From positions 1,426,001-1,490,000 of the forward strand of contig JBKEEO010000001.1 of assembly GCA_047777415.1 (NCBI GenBank): a stretch of 64,000 nucleotides of DNA. Reading direction: 5' to 3'. The notes under the pieces are model-generated. The model was not told the DNA's origin, did not search any database, and saw only the letters and a program-made list of their open reading frames with translations. Position numbers and translations under genes: made by a program. Every line of letters begins with the position of its first letter. The first letter of the stretch is position 1. The DNA comes from Caproicibacter sp047777415 (lineage in GTDB: Bacteria > Bacillota > Clostridia > Oscillospirales > Acutalibacteraceae). Shown here in pieces: positions 58,744-64,000 of this stretch.

Positions 58744-59580
58744 CTAATTTTTTGGATTGTAACTATGATTTGTTTGGTTGGATATTTGCACTTTTTCATC
58801 GCTTTCAGAATATGTTGAGATAATTTCTTGAACAATGTCAGTAAGCTTTTGAGTGACTGAAAGAATTTTTTCTTCAGTTTGTTTTCTGTCTTCATTAGTA
58901 ATATTGCTTTTTTGGAGCTCTTCAATTATAGCCTGATTTTGCCTTTCATTTAATCGTTGCTCAGATTGAGCATCATAGTAACAGTAAACGTTGAATAATA
59001 AGCTTATAACCGTCAGAAAGAAACTAACCAACTGTCCAATCGTTATTTTGCCACCTTTGATTTTGCTGAGTACCAAATTCTTTTCTGGAATTTCTTCTGG
59101 GGCTGTTTGTTCAATAACTTCAGATACTCTATTAGCAATATCTTTGTCTATGGATATCGTCTCATCAAAAAAATCTAGTGAATTAAGATTATTAGATATA
59201 TTAGCGAACATATCATTCCATTGTGATATTATGCCGTCCATATATGTATTTGCTGCGATCATGGCACTCTCAGCCATGTGATTGAGAAGTGGTTCAAAAT
59301 TTGGAACATAGCATTGTGTCATCTGTACAATGGATGGAATCTGTGTGCACATTTCTTGTGCCATTGCAGATGTTTGTTCACTGATTAGCGGCAATGACCT
59401 CAAGGCAAGATCAGCCGAATAGCTTAAAGCGTTCTGATAATACATAGTAGCATACTCAGCTTGCCTTAAAGCTTCACTGCGTAGAGTCGGTATAAGAAAT
59501 TTTTGGGTTGTTTGAAACAATGTATCGATTTTCTGTTGTACTTTCAACATTTTTTCAAATTTATCATTTCTCGTATTCAT
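58744..59580 (-). CDS. Lone minus-strand membrane/coiled-coil protein in the prophage
   Basis: This 278-residue protein has no family I recognise. It has a helical N-terminal two-thirds (many Ala/Gln/Met, MNTRNDKFEKMLKVQQKIDT), one transmembrane helix (about 179-198, IGQLVSFFLTVISLLFNVYC), and a coiled-coil tail (SEQRLNERQNQAIIEELQKS) ending in polar sequence. AAAGGTGACG precedes the ATG. Base composition is more AT-rich than the flanking plus-strand genes. Opposite orientation and composition suggest a moron expressed from the lysogen, such as a superinfection-exclusion or defence protein; that is inference. Confidence 0.7.
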   Translation of the reverse strand: MNTRNDKFEKMLKVQQKIDTLFQTTQKFLIPTLRSEALRQAEYATMYYQNALSYSADLALRSLPLISEQTSAMAQEMCTQIPSIVQMTQCYVPNFEPLLNHMAESAMIAANTYMDGIISQWNDMFANISNNLNSLDFFDETISIDKDIANRVSEVIEQTAPEEIPEKNLVLSKIKGGKITIGQLVSFFLTVISLLFNVYCYYDAQSEQRLNERQNQAIIEELQKSNITNEDRKQTEEKILSVTQKLTDIVQEIISTYSESDEKVQISNQTNHSYNPKN

Positions 59581-59652
59581 TATGCGTCACCTTTCTTTTT
59601 CTAATATTCTACTGCAGAAAGTAAAATTTTTCAATCAATGAGGTGCAACCTG

Positions 59653-59901
59653 ATGGAAATACCTGAAATCATAAGCGGCCTTGAAGATTTAATCAAAGAT
59701 AGAGAAGCATTGATGGACGATGACTGCGATAGTGTGTTTGCACACGATAAGGAAGTGCTGGAAGCGGCTGTTCAGATACTGACTAGGAATGAATGCTATG
59801 GCTGTGGCTACGAACACAACTGTAAAGATGGACACTGTGCGCTGATGACGCAGGCGGCAGATGCGTTGGAACATCCGAACAAAGCGGAGCCTACACCATG
59901 A
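59653..59901 (+). CDS. Small cysteine-containing prophage protein
   Basis: The 82-residue protein begins MEIPEIISGLEDLIKDREAL and has a C-terminal cysteine cluster (CYGCGYEHNCKDGHC), possibly binding zinc. AGGTG precedes the ATG. Overlaps the next gene by four bases (ATGA). Common in clostridial phage early regions; function unknown. Confidence 0.65.
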   Translation: MEIPEIISGLEDLIKDREALMDDDCDSVFAHDKEVLEAAVQILTRNECYGCGYEHNCKDGHCALMTQAADALEHPNKAEPTP

Positions 59902-60074
59902 CCGCCCGTTGCACAATCTGCGGCCGCGAATGGATCATTGCCGCTGAACAAGACAAGCCCGGGTACATATGTCCTCACTGTGCGGCGCGCGACCAGCTAA
60001 TTCGGATGGGATATTTGAAAGGAGCTGATCACCAATGTGCCACATCCGCACCGCATCAAAAGCAGCCGTATTGA
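59898..60074 (+). CDS. Small zinc-ribbon prophage protein
   Basis: The 58-residue protein has two CxxC pairs (RCTICGREW and ICPHCAARD) separated by 18 residues, forming a zinc ribbon. Coupled to the previous gene by ATGA overlap. Probably a nucleic-acid-binding accessory protein. Confidence 0.6.
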   Translation: MTARCTICGREWIIAAEQDKPGYICPHCAARDQLIRMGYLKGADHQCATSAPHQKQPY

Positions 60075-60187
60075 TTGGTACGGCATTGTTTGTAGCAAGC
60101 GCTCCGGTATTTAATGTCATCGGCCTAATCGGTTCCATTACACTATTTGCAACCGGCACTATAGGGTGCATCGAAACGGAGGCCTGA
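60035..60187 (+). CDS. Small single-helix prophage membrane protein
   Basis: The 50-residue protein is mostly hydrophobic (AAVLIGTALFVASAPVFNVI, then GLIGSITLFATGTIG), with a strong AAAGGAG site nine bases ahead. It overlaps the zinc-ribbon gene by 40 bases in another frame. Function unknown. Confidence 0.5.
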   Translation: MCHIRTASKAAVLIGTALFVASAPVFNVIGLIGSITLFATGTIGCIETEA

Positions 60188-60189
60188 GT

Positions 60190-60348
60190 ATGATTGATCC
60201 ATGCCTTCGTTGCCCGTGCAATATACATAAACAAACATGCCGCAAATTCTGTACCGTCTATAAGGCGGCAGTGCGAAAGGATGTTCATATTGGTATGGTG
60301 GAGATTTTTCGCAACCAGCATGACCGAATTGTACGGGCAAAAAAATAG
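60190..60348 (+). CDS. Small cysteine-rich prophage protein
   Basis: The 52-residue protein has the cysteine pattern CLRCPC...TCRKFC near the N-terminus, suggesting a metal site. CGGAGG lies eight bases before the ATG. It follows the small membrane protein by two bases. Function unknown. Confidence 0.6.
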   Translation: MIDPCLRCPCNIHKQTCRKFCTVYKAAVRKDVHIGMVEIFRNQHDRIVRAKK

Positions 60349-60378
60349 CCGCTCTCCGATCGGTATCGGAAAAAGCGG
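60347..60378 (+). terminator. Possible terminator in the early region
   Basis: GCCGCT-TCCGAT pairs with ATCGGA-AAGCGGT, starting inside the stop codon of the preceding gene. The T run after it is short (TTCTTG), so termination may be partial. The following 60379-60456 is AT-rich and may contain a promoter. Confidence 0.45.
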
Positions 60379-60456
60379 TTCTTGTGAAAAAGAAACAATA
60401 TATATTTTAGCAATTTAGGAGAAAATGTCAATATAAAACGATTAGGAGGGACAAAA

Positions 60457-60708
60457 ATGCGCAGATGCGAATCCTTTGCCTCGGCCTTGCTATGGGAACT
60501 CGTCAAGCAGCAGGTTCCGCAGTTAACGGAAGATGAGTACCATGCTGCGCTTCGGTACACCGCTCAGAAACATCATATGGCAATTGAGTATATAGCGGCG
60601 CTGGTGGCCGAAGCGGTCGGACAGGCAAGGCTATCGGAGGGAACGCTTGATATTGCCCGTAACGACCGGAACTTATATTTAAAATCAGAAGGGAATGAAA
60701 CAGCGTGA
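60457..60708 (+). CDS. Small prophage protein
   Basis: The 83-residue protein (MRRCESFASALLWELVKQQV, then EDEYHAALRYTAQKHHMAIE) is alpha-helical in prediction by eye. AGGAGGG precedes the ATG. Its stop overlaps the next GTG start (GTGA). No family recognised. Confidence 0.65.
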   Translation: MRRCESFASALLWELVKQQVPQLTEDEYHAALRYTAQKHHMAIEYIAALVAEAVGQARLSEGTLDIARNDRNLYLKSEGNETA

Positions 60709-60899
60709 CAAAGAAAACCATATTTGACAATGTGGCAAGGGAAGTTCAGATTAAGGCCCGATATCATGAAGCATTGCAAGTGGCAGAAAAAAAGGCCGCT
60801 CTCGGCGCTGACAACACCGAAAACGGCAAACCAAATCACTTTAATTCAAGTATAGCAATCATCCTTTCAAACGTCAAGAGAGGAGGCGAATTTGCATGA
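60705..60899 (+). CDS. Small prophage protein upstream of the recombination ATPase
   Basis: The 64-residue charged protein (MTKKTIFDNVAREVQIKARY) is coupled on both sides by four-base overlaps with its neighbours. No domain recognised; possibly an accessory to the ATPase encoded next. Confidence 0.6.
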   Translation: MTKKTIFDNVAREVQIKARYHEALQVAEKKAALGADNTENGKPNHFNSSIAIILSNVKRGGEFA

Positions 60900-62824
60900 A
60901 ACTGCTGTATTTGGCTCTTGACCATTTTAAGGGTGTGAATCATTTTGAATTTGCGCCCAATGGCCATGATGCGGACATCTACGGCGATAACGGAACAGGC
61001 AAGACGACTATTGCGGATGCCTATTTCTGGCTCCTGTTTGGCAAGGATTCCTCCGGAAGTTCCAACTTCGATATTCTTCCGAAAGACGAGATGGGCCATG
61101 TGGTGGATGGACTGGAGGCGTCCGTAACAGGAAAATTTACGGACAATGTCGGAGAGGAATTTACATTGCGGCGGGTATATCATCAAGTGTTTACGCGCAA
61201 GAATGGTGAGGCGGAACGAAAATTCAAAGGAAATACAACGGAATTCTACATTAATGATGTTCCAAAACCGCAGAAGGAATATAACGCGTTTGTCGCCGGA
61301 CTCTGTGAGGAAAAGACATTTCAACTGCTGACCGACCCGGATATGTTTGCAGGGAAACTCAAATGGAATGAGCGGCGGGATATGTTAATCCAAGCGTTTG
61401 CTCCGAATTTAGATGACAGGGAAATCATCAATGCACATAAAGAACTGCAACCTCTCGGCGGTTACATAGGGTTTAAATCCGTTGATGAATATGTGGAGAT
61501 AACCAAGGCGCAGCGCCGCAAAATCAATGATGAGCTGCGAGGGATGCCCGAACGGATTGATGAGGCTGAAAAGGCTAAGCCTGTGGATTTGCCGGAACCA
61601 AGTGACGGACCGGCCATGGCACGGCTGCAAAAGCAAAAAATCAAACTCGAAAGTGAAATCAGTGCATTGCTTAACGGAGAATCACTTTCTTCGATTCGCA
61701 GGCAGATTTCCGAAATTCAGGCTGACATTTCAAAGGCATCGGTAGAGTACAATCGCCGAACAACTGCAGGAAATGCCGGAATAGAAGCGGAAGCCGCAAA
61801 GCTCCGAGCCGAGATTGCAGAACTTTCCGGAAAGATAGCTTCCACTCAAACTAAATTGCAGTCCGATGAGGAATTTGTTTCCCGCATGACAAAGGAAATG
61901 GATGACCTACGGGAGCAGGGAAAACAAATCTTCGAACAGAAACTAAACCCGGAAGATAACATCTGTCCCACCTGTGGACAAGAGTTCCCTCCGGACAAGC
62001 AAGAGCAGATTTTGAGTGATTTCAATGAGCAGAAAGCGCGAAAGCTTCGAGAAATTTCTGAGAAAGGCAAGAGCCTGAAATCCACCCGGGACAGTATGGT
62101 ACAGGATGCCACGGAACTAAAGCAGCAGCTTGAAGAAGATTCCAAAAAGTTGGAGGCCTTACAGTCCCGCCTTGACCACTGCATCAAGCAATATGTGAAG
62201 CCTGCACCGTTTGAATCTACGGATGAATTTCATGAGCTGAACCGAAAACTACAGGATGCTCAAAAGCAGCTTGAGACAGTGCTATCAGCTTCGGGACAGC
62301 GGGAGGCTATGCTTAAAGAACAGCTTAAAAATGTGTCAGCTGATTTGGATCAATTGAAAAAACGTGCGTTAAACAAAGAGATTGCAGCCCGTCAGGATAA
62401 GCGGATTGAGGAATTGAAACAGCGGGAGACGGAACTGTCCGAGATGCTGGCTACATATGATAAAGGCTTACAACTTGCAGAGCAGTTTACGCAGCAGAAA
62501 GCGAAGGATATTGAGGAAAAAGTCAACAGCGCATTTCAGCTGGTTCGGTGGAAACTGTTTGATATGCAGATTAACGGCGGCATAAAGCCCTGCTGTGAGG
62601 CAACGGTCAACGGGATTGAATACGGAACCAACTTGAACAGTGCCGCACGGCTCAACGCCGGACTGGATATTATCAATACGCTTTCCGGTGTGTTTGGAAA
62701 ATCGGTTCCTGTATGGATTGACAATGCAGAATCGATTACGAAATATTTTCCGATTCAATCACAAGTCATCCGACTGCATGTGTCCGCGTCGGACCGAAAA
62801 CTTCGAGTGAAAGTGAAAGAGTGA
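60896..62824 (+). CDS. SbcC/Rad50-like AAA ATPase with zinc hook
   Basis: The 642-residue protein has an N-terminal half-ATPase (Walker A YGDNGTGKTTIADAYFWLLFG), long coiled coils (about 225-380 and 395-545) with the zinc-hook ICPTCGQEFPPD at the turn, and a C-terminal Walker B (VPVWIDNAESITKYF). It resembles a compact phage version of SbcC/Rad50/RecN-like SMC proteins. It lies directly upstream of recT and may load or process DNA ends for annealing. No nuclease domain is fused. Confidence 0.85.
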   Translation: MKLLYLALDHFKGVNHFEFAPNGHDADIYGDNGTGKTTIADAYFWLLFGKDSSGSSNFDILPKDEMGHVVDGLEASVTGKFTDNVGEEFTLRRVYHQVFTRKNGEAERKFKGNTTEFYINDVPKPQKEYNAFVAGLCEEKTFQLLTDPDMFAGKLKWNERRDMLIQAFAPNLDDREIINAHKELQPLGGYIGFKSVDEYVEITKAQRRKINDELRGMPERIDEAEKAKPVDLPEPSDGPAMARLQKQKIKLESEISALLNGESLSSIRRQISEIQADISKASVEYNRRTTAGNAGIEAEAAKLRAEIAELSGKIASTQTKLQSDEEFVSRMTKEMDDLREQGKQIFEQKLNPEDNICPTCGQEFPPDKQEQILSDFNEQKARKLREISEKGKSLKSTRDSMVQDATELKQQLEEDSKKLEALQSRLDHCIKQYVKPAPFESTDEFHELNRKLQDAQKQLETVLSASGQREAMLKEQLKNVSADLDQLKKRALNKEIAARQDKRIEELKQRETELSEMLATYDKGLQLAEQFTQQKAKDIEEKVNSAFQLVRWKLFDMQINGGIKPCCEATVNGIEYGTNLNSAARLNAGLDIINTLSGVFGKSVPVWIDNAESITKYFPIQSQVIRLHVSASDRKLRVKVKE

Positions 62825-62860
62825 GTGTACCAATTCCAAAATTGATAAGGAGGATTCTAT

Positions 62861-63685
62861 ATGAGTAACGCAAAAGAAATGACTGCTGCAGTACAGGCAA
62901 AAGATATTACGCTTGGAACCAACATTTTCAGCGGATTCCAAGAGTTTCAGGTGGCCCAGCGCATGGCGCAGGCGCTTGCCAGTTCTACTATCGTACCGAA
63001 AGATTATCAAGGCAATATCGGCAACTGCATCATTGCTTTGGAAATGGCGAACAGGCTGAACACCAGTCCCATGATGGTGATGCAGAACCTCTACATCGTC
63101 AACGGCCGTCCGGCTTGGAGCAGCCAGTATATTGTGGGGATGATTAATGCAAGCCGAAAATACAAGACGGAGCTGCAGTATCATTTGGAAGGCACCGGCA
63201 TGAATATGTCCTGTTACGCTTATGCGGAGGACCATAACGGGCATATTGTGAAAGGCCCGGTTATCACCATGCAGATGGCAAAGGATGAAGGATGGCTGGA
63301 TAAGAACGGTTCCAAATGGAAAACCATGCCGGAAGTTATGCTCCGGTATCGTGCGGCTTCCTTCTTCGGCCGTTTAAACTGTCCGGACATGATTATGGGC
63401 ATTTACAGCGCCGACGAGGTCGTGGAACTTGGACCGGACGCATACAGAGAAATTGATCCCGCCGAGAAAGTACAGCAAGAAATTCAAGAAAAAGCAAATC
63501 AGGAGCCGGTTGATATTCATGTAGATCAGGACACCGGTGAGGTAAAGGAACAAGCGCAAAAAGTACAGAAAGAGGCCAATGTATCGGCACAGGAAACGCC
63601 CAAACAGGCATCGAAAAAGCAGAAGCCACAGAAACCCGAGCCTGCGGAAAAATCGTCCGATGCCGGTTATGACCCGGGGTTTTAA
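62861..63685 (+). CDS. RecT-family single-strand annealing recombinase
   Basis: This 274-residue protein matches phage RecT-type recombinases: SSTIVPKDYQGNIGNCIIAL near the start, MANRLNTSPMMVMQNLYIVN, and the C-terminal core MPEVMLRYRAASFFGRLNCP. The last 60 residues are a disordered Lys/Gln/Pro/Glu tail. RecT anneals homologous single strands during phage replication and recombination. AAGGAGG precedes the ATG. Confidence 0.85.
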   Translation: MSNAKEMTAAVQAKDITLGTNIFSGFQEFQVAQRMAQALASSTIVPKDYQGNIGNCIIALEMANRLNTSPMMVMQNLYIVNGRPAWSSQYIVGMINASRKYKTELQYHLEGTGMNMSCYAYAEDHNGHIVKGPVITMQMAKDEGWLDKNGSKWKTMPEVMLRYRAASFFGRLNCPDMIMGIYSADEVVELGPDAYREIDPAEKVQQEIQEKANQEPVDIHVDQDTGEVKEQAQKVQKEANVSAQETPKQASKKQKPQKPEPAEKSSDAGYDPGF

Positions 63686-63688
63686 TCC

Positions 63689-64000
63689 ATGATTGAAGTT
63701 ATGTGCCTTGCTTCCGGAAGCTCCGGCAACTCCTACGCTGTTGACGACGGTGAGAGTGTCCTGCTTTTGGAAGCGGGCATCCCCGCTAAAAAGATGTTAT
63801 CCGGCTATTTGGACTTGCTGCCCCGTGTGTCCGGATGCCTAATCACTCATGAACATATGGACCACGCAAAAGGCGCCGCAGGACTGGCTTCCAGAGGAAT
63901 TGACCTTTATGCGACTGCAGGTACATTTTCAAATATCAAAGACATAGACAGGCCCTACCGCAAACATGTAATCCGCGTCAATGAGCAGTTTTATTTAAAA
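63689..64000 (+). CDS. MBL-fold metallohydrolase (partial, runs off the window)
   Basis: The first 104 residues of a metallo-beta-lactamase-fold protein: MIEVMCLASGSSGNSYAVDD, then the zinc motif CLITHEHMDHAKG. The SGSSGNSY start is that of YycJ/WalJ-type phosphodiesterases, and copies next to recT are common in clostridial phages, where a nuclease role in recombination is suspected. Starts three bases after recT stops. Confidence 0.85.
   Translation, partial: MIEVMCLASGSSGNSYAVDDGESVLLLEAGIPAKKMLSGYLDLLPRVSGCLITHEHMDHAKGAAGLASRGIDLYATAGTFSNIKDIDRPYRKHVIRVNEQFYLK

Noticed and set aside
62759..63244. 161-codon minus-strand frame opposite recT
   Set aside because: Antisense to a conserved recombinase in a packed plus-strand operon, with no supporting signal.

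Overview
The window looks like a chromosomal segment of a spore-forming, low-to-mid GC Gram-positive anaerobe of the Clostridia, probably Oscillospiraceae-like. The evidence is a YaaH/SleL-type spore lysin, a SpoIIQ-like M23 protein, Firmicutes-type LexA and ECF transporters, strong GGAGG ribosome binding sites, and a prophage of clostridial type. The taxonomic guess is inference; no rRNA gene is present.

Layout. 1-6767: a polysaccharide operon that encodes all five steps from UDP-GlcNAc to UDP-2,3-diacetamido-2,3-dideoxy-mannuronic acid, plus a glycosyltransferase. 6821-11086: spore lysin, butanediol dehydrogenase, AI-2E family transporter and a tiny membrane protein. 11472-12678: an IS30-family element with an unusually long 14-bp direct repeat. 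12718-14363: a candidate structured leader RNA, a DUF3842 gene and an asparaginase. 14496-17615: two tandem IS1182-family elements punctuated by three copies of a 26-bp perfect palindrome. 17733-26059 (minus strand): a secreted DUF4163/DUF3298 protein, then a complete glycine cleavage operon (gcvT, gcvH, gcvPA, gcvPB, lplA, with lpd after a terminator) under a tandem glycine riboswitch. 26155-31693 (minus): an operon pairing a D-amino acid aminotransferase and two separately encoded halves of the D-glutamate cyclase family with the 5-oxoprolinase PxpABC; I read it as a D-glutamate/5-oxoproline salvage module with an attenuated leader.

31805-38778: diguanylate cyclase, universal stress protein, M23 peptidase, ferredoxin, lexA, a cyclase-family hydrolase, mtnN and a two-domain polyphosphate kinase 2. 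38862-40421: an ISLre2 element with 9-bp target duplications, inserted between that operon and ruvCAB. 40499-53704: housekeeping genes (ruvCAB, glmM, an RlmI-like methyltransferase, ecfA1-ecfA2-ecfT, truA, DUF5711, cvpA, pgsA-like, clpE-like). 53798-54291: five tRNA genes (Gly, Arg, His, Gln, Lys).

54304-64000 is the left part of a prophage or related integrative element sitting at the tRNA-Lys gene. It has a tyrosine integrase whose reading frame opens only after a -1 shift at an A_AAA_AAG heptamer, an XRE repressor, a 17-bp inverted-repeat operator, a separate GAAC-N4-GTTC (LexA-type) operator on a promoter pointing at the repressor's 3' end, an antirepressor, many small early genes, one lone minus-strand membrane gene, and a recombination module (zinc-hook ATPase, RecT, MBL-fold protein). 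It continues past the window edge.

The most interesting items are the D-glutamate/5-oxoproline operon with its attenuated leader, the prophage switch region (SOS-type promoter antisense to the repressor, frameshifted integrase), the palindrome-targeting IS1182 tandem, and the candidate structured RNA ahead of the DUF3842 gene.
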